A stretch of 40,588 bases of DNA from Marinibaculum pumilum (lineage in GTDB: Bacteria; Pseudomonadota; Alphaproteobacteria; Ferrovibrionales; Ferrovibrionaceae). The notes under the pieces were generated by a model. The model was not told the origin of the DNA. It saw only the letters and a list, made by a program, of their open reading frames with translations, and did not search any database. Shown in pieces: positions 8,489 through 17,100 of this stretch; within the stretch, counting starts at the first letter, position 1, and each line of letters starts with the position of its first letter. The translations under genes were made by a program, and so were the position numbers. The stretch is from the NCBI RefSeq assembly GCF_042646425.1, contig NZ_JBHRTR010000003.1, forward strand, positions 1 through 40,588. Direction: 5' to 3'.

Positions 8489-9535
8489 ATGAGCGAAGCG
8501 GGAGGCCTGCCGATCGCCCCGCTGTGCGTCAGCATGGGCGAGCCGGGCGGCATCGGCGCCGAGATCATGATGCAGTCCTGGTTGCAGCGGGAGGTCGAGG
8601 CAGTGCCGGCCTTCCTGGCGATCGATGATCCGGCGCGCCTGCGTGCCGCCGCGCAGGACCTGGGCTGGCCGGTGCCGGTGGCGGAGATCGGCGGGGCCGC
8701 GGAGGCCGCTTCCGTCTGGCCGCGCGCCCTTCCCGTCCTGCCGGTCGGCCATCGGGTGCCCTGGCAGCCCGGCCATGGCGATCCCGGGCTGGCCGGCGCG
8801 GTGGTGGCGGCGCTGCAGCGCGGCGTCGACCTGGCGATGGCGGGCGCGGCTGCGGCCCTGGTCACCAATCCGATCAACAAAAAGCTGCTCTATGACGGCG
8901 GCTTCGGCTTTCCCGGTCATACGGAATATCTCGCCGACCGCACCGGCGCACCGCATCACGCGATGATGCTGGCGGTGCCGGACACGGCGGAAGCCCCGGG
9001 CCTGCGGGCAATACCGGCGACGATCCACCTTTCGCTGAAGGACGCGATCCGGCAGTTGAGCACCGACCACCTCGTTATCCAGGGCCGCCTGATCGATCGC
9101 AGCCTGCGCCGCGATTTCGGCCTGGACCGGCCGCGGCTGGTGCTGTCGGGCCTGAACCCGCATGCCGGCGAGGAGGGCGCCCTGGGGCTGGAGGACAGGG
9201 AGATCGTGCATCCGGCAGTAGAGCGCCTGCGCGACGAGGGGATCGATGCCCGCGGACCGCTGCCCGGCGATACCCTGTTCCATGCGCGGGCGCGGGCCGG
9301 CTACGACGCGGCGCTCTGCATGTATCACGACCAGGCGCTGATCCCGGTGAAGACCATCGACTTCGACCGCGGGGTCAACGTCACCCTGGGCCTGCCGATC
9401 ATCCGCACCTCCCCCGACCATGGCACGGCGATGGACATTGCCGGACGTGGCGTCGCGCGGCCCGTCAGCCTGATCGCGGCGCTGCGCATGGCGGCCGAGA
9501 TGGCGGCCTGCCGCGCGGCGGCGGATGCCGCCTGA
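8489..9535 (+). CDS. pdxA: 4-hydroxythreonine-4-phosphate dehydrogenase
   Basis: 348 aa. PdxA oxidises 4-phosphohydroxy-L-threonine with NAD(P)+ in the DXP-dependent pathway to pyridoxal phosphate. Metal-binding histidines appear as H144 (PGHTEYLA), H225 (NPHAGE) and H280 (MYHDQ), followed by the family's 'GVNVTLGLPIIRTSPDHGTA' segment. The N-terminal glycine motif reads GEPGGIGAE where GDPxGIGPE is usual, so Asp is Glu and Pro is Ala here; both changes are mild. A strong Shine-Dalgarno (GGAAGGAG, 8473-8480) lies 8 nt before the ATG. The last 11 nt overlap rsmA. PLP produced by this pathway serves the alanine racemase encoded further along. Confidence 0.94.
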   Translation: MSEAGGLPIAPLCVSMGEPGGIGAEIMMQSWLQREVEAVPAFLAIDDPARLRAAAQDLGWPVPVAEIGGAAEAASVWPRALPVLPVGHRVPWQPGHGDPGLAGAVVAALQRGVDLAMAGAAAALVTNPINKKLLYDGGFGFPGHTEYLADRTGAPHHAMMLAVPDTAEAPGLRAIPATIHLSLKDAIRQLSTDHLVIQGRLIDRSLRRDFGLDRPRLVLSGLNPHAGEEGALGLEDREIVHPAVERLRDEGIDARGPLPGDTLFHARARAGYDAALCMYHDQALIPVKTIDFDRGVNVTLGLPIIRTSPDHGTAMDIAGRGVARPVSLIAALRMAAEMAACRAAADAA

Positions 9536-10388
9536 GTCGGACAATGGGCCCAGTGCCCCGGCCCTGCCGCCGCTGCGGGAGGTGATCGCCGCCCATGGAC
9601 TGACCGCGACGAAGGCGCTGGGCCAGAACTTCCTTCTGGACCTGAACCTGACGGCCAAGATCGCGCGCGCCGCTGCGCCGCTGACCGGTTTCACCGTCTA
9701 CGAGGTCGGCCCCGGCCCCGGCGGCCTGACCCGTGCGCTGCTGGCACAGGGTGCGGACCGGGTGGTCGCGGTGGAGCGCGACCGGCGCTTCATTGCGGCG
9801 CTCGACCATCTGCAGGCGGCCTATCCGGATCGCCTGACCCTGGTGGAGGCCGATGCGCTGCAGGCAGACGAGGAGGCACTGCTGGCCGGCGCGCCGGCGA
9901 AGCTGGTGGCCAACCTGCCCTACAACATCGCCACGCCGCTGCTGCTCAGATGGTTCGCAAAATGCGAACTGTTCGACAGCCTCACGGTGATGGTGCAGCG
10001 CGAAGTCGCCGACCGCATGACCGCCGCGCCCGGCACGCGGGCCTTCGGCCGCCTGGGCGTCGCGACGCAGTGGCGGATGCAGGCCCGGCGCCTGTTCGAC
10101 CTGCCGGCCAGCGCCTTCGTCCCGCCGCCCAAGGTGACCTCCACGGTGGTCCAGCTGATCCCCCGTCCCGCGCCGCTTGCCCCCGCCCGGCCCGACCTAT
10201 TGGAGCGGGTGACCCAGGCGGCCTTCGGGCAGCGGCGCAAGATGCTGCGCTCTGCGCTGCGCAGCCTCGGCACCGACCCGGTGCCCCTGCTGGCGGCGGC
10301 CGGCATCGCACCGGAATGCCGTGCCGAGGAGCTGAGCATCGAGGCGTTCTGCGCCCTGGCGGAGGCCCTGCGCCGGCAGGGCGCCTGA
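9525..10388 (+). CDS. rsmA: 16S rRNA (adenine1518/1519-N6)-dimethyltransferase
   Basis: 287 aa. RsmA (KsgA) dimethylates two adjacent adenines in helix 45 of 16S rRNA late in 30S assembly. The SAM-binding Rossmann fold shows LGQNFLLD, the glycine loop EVGPGPGGLTRALL, the acidic strand 'VVAVERD' and the catalytic NLPYNI (NLPY). The C-terminal helical domain with 'FVPPPKVTSTVV' and 'FGQRRKMLRSAL' is complete. The ATG at 9525 overlaps the end of pdxA by 11 nt, as is common for this pair. Confidence 0.96.
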   Translation: MPPESDNGPSAPALPPLREVIAAHGLTATKALGQNFLLDLNLTAKIARAAAPLTGFTVYEVGPGPGGLTRALLAQGADRVVAVERDRRFIAALDHLQAAYPDRLTLVEADALQADEEALLAGAPAKLVANLPYNIATPLLLRWFAKCELFDSLTVMVQREVADRMTAAPGTRAFGRLGVATQWRMQARRLFDLPASAFVPPPKVTSTVVQLIPRPAPLAPARPDLLERVTQAAFGQRRKMLRSALRSLGTDPVPLLAAAGIAPECRAEELSIEAFCALAEALRRQGA

Positions 10389-10468
10389 CCGGCCCCTCTT
10401 TCGGGCACCCTGCGGAGCCGGTTAGGCTCGGCGCTGCCGGTCATGGCCGCAAGCGCGAGAGGCCCAGG

Positions 10469-11611
10469 ATGGCAGAAGCGGACGATGTCGGGTTCGGCAT
10501 GCAGATCCGGCGTTCCCCCTATTTCGAGGCGACGCTGCGCTGGGGCGCCCGCGCCTTCTCGGTCTACAACCACATGTACATCCCGCGCGATTTCGGCGAT
10601 CCGGAACGGAACTTCTGGAACCTCGTCAACGGCGCGATCCTCTGCGACGTGGCCGTTGAACGGCAAGTCGAGATCACCGGTCCCGATGCAGCCGCTTTCG
10701 TGCAGACCCTGACGCCGCGCGACCTGTCGGCCCTGGCGGTCGGCCAGTGCAAGTACGTGCTGATCACCAATGCCGAGGGCGGCATCCTGAACGACCCCGT
10801 GCTGCTGCGTTTGGGGCAGAACCATTTCTGGCTGTCGCTTTCGGACAGCGACATCCTGCTCTGGGCGCAGGGTGTCGCGGTGCATGCCGGCATGAACGTG
10901 ACGATTGGCGAGCCGGATGTCTCGCCGCTTCAGCTGCAGGGGCCTGTATCTGGCGAGATCATGCGGGCGCTGTTCGGCGACGGTATCATGGAACTGCGCT
11001 ATTTCTGGTTCCGCGAGATGTCGCTCGACGGGATCCCCCTGATCGTCTCCCGTACCGGCTGGTCCAGCGAACTGGGCTACGAGCTGTTTCTGCGCGACGG
11101 CAGCCGCGGCGACGAGCTCTGGGAACGGATCATGGCGGCGGGGGCGCCCTTCGGCCTGCAACCCGGCCATACCTCGACGATCCGGCGCATCGAAGGCGCG
11201 ATGCTGTCCTATCATGCCGATGCCGATATCCACACCAACCCGTTCGAACTGGGGCTGGACAGGCTCGTCAGCCTGGACGGGGATTTCGACTTCATCGGCA
11301 AGGATGCCCTGCGCCGCATCCGTGGCCAGGGGGTACGCCGCCGGCAGGTCGGCCTGCACATCGACTGCGCCCGCCTGCCGGGTCCGAACACGACCTTCTG
11401 GCCGGTGCGCAAGGACGGCCGGACGATCGGCAAGGTGACGTCCGCGGTCTACTCGCCGCGCCTGGATCGGAACATCGCGCTGGCCATGGTGGCCAGCGAC
11501 CTGGCGGGGGGCGGCACCACGGTCGAGGTCGCCATGCCGACCGGGGCGGCGGCGGCGAGGATCGTAGAGAAGCCGTTCTTCGACCCGCGCAAGAGTCTTG
11601 CCAGGCAGTGA
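10469..11611 (+). CDS. GcvT-fold folate-dependent protein, DmdA-like
   Basis: 380 aa. It belongs to the aminomethyltransferase (glycine-cleavage T protein) superfamily, which transfers a methyl or aminomethyl group to tetrahydrofolate. The N-terminal part, with 'SVYNHMYIPRDFG', 'CDVAVERQVEITGPDA' and 'LNDPVLLRL', resembles dimethylsulfoniopropionate demethylase DmdA more than true GcvT. 'SPLQLQGP' and 'RTGWSSELGYELFL' are family landmarks. True DmdA, as I remember it, has a SGYSxQGG-type segment where this protein has TGWSSELGY, so the substrate may differ. No gcvH/gcvP genes adjoin it. GAGAGG (10457-10462) is spaced 6 nt from the ATG. It stands alone 80 nt after rsmA. Sarcosine or dimethylglycine oxidase-like chemistry is an alternative. 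Confidence 0.7.
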   Translation: MAEADDVGFGMQIRRSPYFEATLRWGARAFSVYNHMYIPRDFGDPERNFWNLVNGAILCDVAVERQVEITGPDAAAFVQTLTPRDLSALAVGQCKYVLITNAEGGILNDPVLLRLGQNHFWLSLSDSDILLWAQGVAVHAGMNVTIGEPDVSPLQLQGPVSGEIMRALFGDGIMELRYFWFREMSLDGIPLIVSRTGWSSELGYELFLRDGSRGDELWERIMAAGAPFGLQPGHTSTIRRIEGAMLSYHADADIHTNPFELGLDRLVSLDGDFDFIGKDALRRIRGQGVRRRQVGLHIDCARLPGPNTTFWPVRKDGRTIGKVTSAVYSPRLDRNIALAMVASDLAGGGTTVEVAMPTGAAAARIVEKPFFDPRKSLARQ

Positions 11612-11728
11612 GGCGCCCGCAGGTTGGGGCTGTCGCCGTGACCGCCGTCACATCGGCCCGCCCCTTCCCGTGAAAGGCTGAGGCATTGACGGCGACGGTC
11701 CGCCATCCCTGCCGTCACCGGCATGTCA

Positions 11729-11757
11729 TTCGGCGAACGGATCCGGTTCGCTAGACT
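11729..11757 (+). promoter_or_regulatory. Weak candidate promoter for the two-gene exported-protein block
   Basis: TTCGGC (11729-11734), a 17-nt spacer and TAGACT (11752-11757) lie about 40 nt before the TTG of the 768-aa gene. The -35 is poor. A better TTGACG hexamer at 11686-11691 has no matching -10. GGGGAG (11785-11790), 8 nt before the TTG, is a convincing ribosome binding site and decides that start. The 187-nt gap after the DmdA-like gene is enough for an independent promoter. Confidence 0.25.
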
Positions 11758-11798
11758 GTATCCCGGAGCGCAACGACGAGCAGCGGGGAGCCAGAGGA

Positions 11799-14105
11799 TT
11801 GACCGACAGCGGGCCGCACCCGGCGCAGAGGCTCAGGAGGATCGCAGCAGCGGCGATCCTGGCGCTGGCCTGTGGCAGCGGCGGCACGCAGCTGGCGGCG
11901 CAGGACGAAGCCGCGGATATCGACGGTCCGGCAGCGGTCGGCGACCGGATCCTGCAGGTGGGCGGCGGCTTCGACATCGCGCTGCCGCGGCCGCGGTCCA
12001 AGCCCGGCGACCTGGTTGCATCGCCGATGCCGGCCGTCCTGAACAGCGATATCTGGCGGCTGGGCCGCTACCTGCCCGGCGGCGCAGTGATCCTGGACCG
12101 CCGGATCGACGGGCGAGACCATCAGCTCGGCTTCGATTCCGGGGCCGGACTGGAGCCGCTTTCTTCCACCGATCCGCTGGGTCACCTGTTCCCCGGCTAT
12201 TATGCGGCGATCGAGAAATCGGCCCTCGACCAGCGCGGGCCGCGCCGGGTGCATTTCGGCCTCCGCTATCCCGGCGGCCTCATCGCCTTCAAGCCGCGCG
12301 AGCCCGATGACGGCGGCCGCTACCGCTGGCGCTGGGGGGGGCGACCCGACCTGCTCTCCGTCGCCGTCGACCCCTACCTGACCGGGGCACCCGGCCTGCG
12401 GCTTGACCTTTTCCAGCGCCAGGATGACGAGACCCTGGATCCGCTGGCGAGCACCACCCTGGCCGGCGCGACCGACGTCGACCGCTGGCTGGCCGGCCAT
12501 CTGGCGCGCAGCGGCCGCTATCGCCTCGCGGCCCATCTCTATCGCCGCGACGACCTGTTTACCCCGGTGGAACTGGCGGCCTTCGACTTCGAGCTCGCGC
12601 TGGAGGACCCGCCGGACGATCCGGAAGGACAGGCCCCCCGACCCGCCCCGGGCGAGATCCGCCTGGCCCTGCTTTCGGGCGCCCCGGTCAGCGTCTATGC
12701 CCCCGACGTCCGTTTCGACGTCGCGATCCCGGCGGAGCTGCAGCCATCGTCTGAAGCCCCGCCCCTGCCCGGCGAGATCCAGGCCAATCGGCTTTTTCCG
12801 GCAAATCCTCTGCCGCCCGCGGCGCCGGCCGCTCGCCCGGCCGCAGCCACGCCGGGCCGGCACGAACCGGGCGTCCCCGGCGTCCGGGTGCCCGAATTCA
12901 AGGTCCCTGAGTTCAAAGCACCTGAGTTCAAAGTGCCGGAACTGCAGGTCCCCGCGTTGAAAGTGCCCGGGGTCGACGTGCCGGGCGGCCCAACGGATCG
13001 CAGCGGACCCGCGGCGCAACCTGCCGCTGCACCGGCCCCGGAAGCCGATCCGATCGGTCGGTATTTCGTGCGACTGATCCGCCTGCCCTTCGACAGCTAT
13101 TTCTGCATGCGGCTGGGGCCGCTGGAAGAAGCCGCCCGGGGCGACACCCTGCGGCAGCACGCCGCCGGCGCCTCCCTCCGGGAGCCATGGCAGAAGGTCG
13201 GCGCGGATGGTCGTATCAGCGTCCCGGTGCCCCGCCATCCCGGCCGCTACCGACTGAAGCTCTATCGCCTGGACAGCGCCCGGGGCCGGACCTACGCCGT
13301 CTATGCCAATGCCCATGTCGACTTCGAGGTGGCGGTGCCCTGGCATGCCGGCCGCCTCAGCCTCGGCCCGCAGGTCGTGCGCCAGGACGCCGAGGCGGCG
13401 TCGCCGCCCGGCGGATTCGGCATCGCCGTTCAGGCGCAGTTGCCGGCCGGCGCCGGCAATGGCTGGTCGGCGGCATTGTACCGGCCGCCCTCGCGCCTGG
13501 GCGATGGTGGGGACCTGCCCCGGCATTTCGCCGGTTCCGCGCGCCTGGACCCGGACGATCCCCGGGCCTTCCTCGCGGAGGATCTGCACAGCGGCCAGTG
13601 GGAAGTGCTGCTGCGCGACCCGCTGAACCGGGTCGTCGACCGCGCCCGCTTCCAGGTCGCCGGCCTCGACCCGGTCCTGCGCATCGACGGCAAGCTGCAG
13701 CAGACCGCAGACTTCGTCCCGATCCGGGTGCCGCGGCTGCAGGCGCCGGACCCGGACTGGCCGGAACGCGCCGACCCCCGCCGCGGCCTCTCCGCCTGGC
13801 AGAAGGCCCCCTTCGCCTGCCGCGACCCGGTCTTCCCGACCCCGCCGGAGCTGCGTGTCGTGCGGCTGGACGCCGGCGACTGGAGCGATGCGGACGACGA
13901 CCGCTTCCTGCCGGTCGCGGCCGTGGTGCCTGGCCATCCCTACTTCATCGAGGCCGAGTTCGATGCGGCGCCGGCGGCCGATGCCTACCCGCTGCGGATC
14001 GACGGCCGGCGCGCGGTGATGCTGCACCAGACCGAAGAGCCGCGCCTGTTCCGGACCGACGCGCCCGTAACCCTGGTGCCGCCGCGCCAGGAGGCCAGCC
14101 GATGA
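11799..14105 (+). CDS. Unrecognised exported beta-rich protein with a VPEFK-type repeat
   Basis: 768 aa; I do not recognise the family. A signal peptide is visible: arginines then a hydrophobic run at about 13-26, with likely cleavage near QLAAQ. The LALAC at the end of the run is not a good lipobox. The N-terminal half (about 45-275) looks like beta-sandwich material and ends with a 'SGRYRL...YRRDD' strand pair at G239. Residues 345-397 are Pro/Ala-rich and hold seven pentapeptides of the VPEFK type. The second half repeats the pattern at G482 ('PGRYRLKLYRLD') and ends in another beta-type domain. The TTG start is set by GGGGAG 8 nt upstream. The stop overlaps the next gene's ATG (ATGA), so the two products are probably made together. 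A role in the periplasm or at the cell surface is inference only. Confidence 0.8.
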   Translation: MTDSGPHPAQRLRRIAAAAILALACGSGGTQLAAQDEAADIDGPAAVGDRILQVGGGFDIALPRPRSKPGDLVASPMPAVLNSDIWRLGRYLPGGAVILDRRIDGRDHQLGFDSGAGLEPLSSTDPLGHLFPGYYAAIEKSALDQRGPRRVHFGLRYPGGLIAFKPREPDDGGRYRWRWGGRPDLLSVAVDPYLTGAPGLRLDLFQRQDDETLDPLASTTLAGATDVDRWLAGHLARSGRYRLAAHLYRRDDLFTPVELAAFDFELALEDPPDDPEGQAPRPAPGEIRLALLSGAPVSVYAPDVRFDVAIPAELQPSSEAPPLPGEIQANRLFPANPLPPAAPAARPAAATPGRHEPGVPGVRVPEFKVPEFKAPEFKVPELQVPALKVPGVDVPGGPTDRSGPAAQPAAAPAPEADPIGRYFVRLIRLPFDSYFCMRLGPLEEAARGDTLRQHAAGASLREPWQKVGADGRISVPVPRHPGRYRLKLYRLDSARGRTYAVYANAHVDFEVAVPWHAGRLSLGPQVVRQDAEAASPPGGFGIAVQAQLPAGAGNGWSAALYRPPSRLGDGGDLPRHFAGSARLDPDDPRAFLAEDLHSGQWEVLLRDPLNRVVDRARFQVAGLDPVLRIDGKLQQTADFVPIRVPRLQAPDPDWPERADPRRGLSAWQKAPFACRDPVFPTPPELRVVRLDAGDWSDADDDRFLPVAAVVPGHPYFIEAEFDAAPAADAYPLRIDGRRAVMLHQTEEPRLFRTDAPVTLVPPRQEASR
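12873..12986 (+). repeat. Pentapeptide repeat array, seven VPxxx units in the coding sequence
   Basis: Residues 359-393 read as seven consecutive 5-residue units: VPGVR, VPEFK, VPEFK, APEFK, VPELQ, VPALK, VPGVD, then VPG. Proline is invariant at position 2, and Lys/Arg/Gln is usual at position 5. The DNA copies differ at synonymous positions, so the array is not a fresh slippage product. Flanked by Pro/Ala-rich sequence, it most likely forms an extended linker between the two beta-rich halves of the protein. Confidence 0.9.
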
Positions 14106-17100
14106 GGCCGCATCGCAGCACGGCCGCCGGGTGCTTGGCCGGCGCCGCGGTCCTGCTGGCCGGCCTCTGGGCCGGTCCGGCGGCTGCGCAGAACGTGCCT
14201 CCGAGCACGGCCCCAAGCACGTCCCCAAGCACGTCCCTGGGCATGGCCGACCTCGCCGGCCGCTGGATCGTGCAATACGAGGATGCCGCCCTGGGCCGGG
14301 TCGAAGGCGAGGCCATCGTGTTCGACGATGCCCGCCCGTGGGTCGCCTTCACGCCGGCAACCGAATCTCACGGGTTCGGGCGGCTGGCGGACGACCACCA
14401 GGCGGATCGGCCGGCGGTACCGGAGTCGAAGGGACCCGTCACCTTGGACGGCGATCGGATCACGATCACCCTGGACGGCGAACAGCCATCCGCGCGCGAC
14501 CGGGCCTTCGATCCCGCCGGCATCGACCTCGGCACCGCTGGCGGCGACCGGGTCGAACTGGCCCTGGGCAACGGCACGGCCAGCCTGCCTGTGACGAAAG
14601 CCGCCGTTGCGCTCGACCGGGTCGAGATCACCCTGAACGCGGCCGCGCCGGACATTCTGGCCGGCCACTGGCGGCAGTTCGTGGACCCGGTCACCGGCCG
14701 CACCGACAGCGGCGGCGGCCGCAGCGGCGCCTACCGGCTGGCCGAGGGCGCGGCGCCCGGCGGGCTGATGCAGGGCATCGAATTCTGGCGCCGGCCGATC
14801 CCGCAGGTCGTGGAGGTTGTTCCGGTCGACAACCTGTTCGACCGCGACCGGGACGGCGCGCCGCTCTTCCCCTATGGCGGACCGGATGGCGGCGGCCAGG
14901 GTGGCGGCACGACCCTCCTGGTGCTGGGCAGCGACCTGCCGGAGCGGACATTGCACTGGCAGGGTGTGGAGATCGAGAGCCGCGAGGACGACGTCGCCTA
15001 TCGTCCGCGCAAGACCCGCGCCGACCTGGACGCCGGCGATCCCCTGGCGATCGCCATGGTCGAGCGGGGCTTCGAACGGCTGGAGCGGAAATATGCCGGC
15101 AATCCGGCCTATGTCGCGGCGCTGCGGGAGCATGCCACCCCGCTGCTGGTCGATGCCAGCTGGGATGCCGGCGTCCTGCCGGGGCGCAAGAATCTGCGCA
15201 TCGGCGATTCCGAGGCCGGCTGGATGCTCCGTTTCGGCGACCATACCGCGGCGATCTCCTTCGTGCGGGCGAGCGACGGCCCGACCGGCCCGCCGCTGCG
15301 CTACATGATCCCCAATGAGGTCGTGCAGGCCCGCGTGGATCTGGCCGGGCCGATGCCGCGCGACACGCTGCCGCTGCAGATCCTGGTCGACGGCGATCCG
15401 GTGATGGTCCCCGGGCCCGGCGGCCAGCCGGTCCGCCTGGTGATGATGGCGCGGCCGGCCGATCCGGAGCGTCGGATCTTCCTGACCGAGCCGTTCCTCG
15501 TCAGCCGCTTCGAACCGGCGGGGGATGCGCCGGCCGCGCAAGCGGCGGCCCGGGCCGAACGGCTCCAGGCCTACGGGGTCGTCGAGGATGTTACGGTCCC
15601 GCCCGGCAACACCCTGCGGGCGGTGTTCGAGGACGATCCCTACCTGGCCCTGTCCACCCCCTATGCGGAGGCGAAGGCGGTGGTGTCGGCGGAAACGATC
15701 CCGCTGGCGATGATGGAGACGGAGGACGATCTGCGCAGCCGCGCGGTGATCGGCATGGACTGGCGGCATGCCCTGCGGCGCGCCGCGCGTTGCCACGGCC
15801 TGCCGGAACGGGCCGTCCCGGACCGCCGGCTGACGACCGAATATACCCATTTCCTGCTCGCACCGGTCCAGGACCTCCTGGACAACGGCCTGGCAGCCAG
15901 GGAGCTGGAGCGGCAGGACTATGACGGCATCGGCCCGGTCTCGAGGGTCGAGACGCATATCCGGGTCGGCAGCCATGCCGCGGCCCTGATGCTGCGCGAC
16001 TACGGCCTGGCGCTGCTCTATCGCGCCCGCGACCGCTATGCCGCGGTGCAGGGGGACGAGGCCCTGCTCGGCCTGCGCCAGACCCTGGCAGCGGCACGCT
16101 TCGACGGCCAGACCTCGCCGCTGCAGGTCTTCACCGTCGCCCCGCCGGCCGGGGCGCCGCCGGCGGACCTTGTCAGGCGCGCCCTCTCGGGCGGGGAGCC
16201 CGGCATCCCCTATGGCCTGGCGCTCAGCGACGACTGGCTGCTGCGCGAGGCCGGCCTGGAAGGCCCGTCCCTGCGCGCCTACCAGATCGCCTCCACCCGG
16301 GAGGCCCTGCAACAGACCGTTGCGGCGATGGATCGGGCGATCGAGCGGCTGGCCGACGTAGCGCCGGCCAGCGACCCGCTCGCCACGACGACCGGCGGCA
16401 GGCTGAGCAGGAACGACCTGCCGGGTGTGGCGACCGATCCGCTGTGCCGTACCACCGACCTGCTGGATGCGGTCGCGCCGCTCGGTCCGCTCGTACCGGA
16501 GGTCCTCGCCAGCCTGGCGCTGTCCAACGACGGCTTCGACGCCGGCACGGTCGATCCGACCGCCCCCGGACGGCCGACCTTCACCGTCACCGACGGGGTC
16601 GCGCTGCGCACCTTCGCCGACCTGGAGCGCCTGCAGCGCCGCAGGAAGGAACTGCAGGCGGCCTCCGACCTGGACAGTCAGATAACCCTGGCGGCGATCG
16701 GCATGACCTCGGCAGGGGTCGCCCTGGCGAGCAAGGTCCTGCCGCTCGCCCTGTCGGGCACCGCAGCCCTGGCCCTCGGCGTCGGCGATATCGGCGCGGC
16801 TTTGTGGGTCGAGCCGGCGGCCTACGACCGTCGTGCCACGGAACTGGACTTCGCACAGGGTGTGGCGGCGATCGTCGGCACCGACCGCTACGAGGAGGCC
16901 TGGCTGGGCCGGCCCAACCCGATCGCGACCCTGACGGCCCTCGGCATGTCCGGGCTGGACATCTTCGGCCAGGCGGCGGTCGGCGAGATCGGCAGCACCC
17001 TGGCCGCGATCCAGAAGACGATCGGCGGCGCAAAGGCGCTGGCGGCGGCGCCGTTCATCGGCGGTGCCGGGCCGGCGGCGCGGCTGATGCGGCGCCTGCA

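Noticed and set aside
11870..11885. Lipoprotein signal (LALAC) in the 768-aa protein
   Set aside because: Positions -3 and -2 (A, L) do not fit the lipobox; ordinary signal peptidase cleavage near QLAAQ is more likely.
13187..14101. N-terminal extension of the giant protein's frame
   Set aside because: It overlaps the 768-aa gene in another frame; the ATG at 14102 in the ATGA overlap is followed at once by a signal peptide.
11751..14228. Minus-strand open frame of 825 codons
   Set aside because: Antisense shadow of the 768-aa gene; the plus frame has a signal peptide, a ribosome site and a peptide repeat, the minus frame none.
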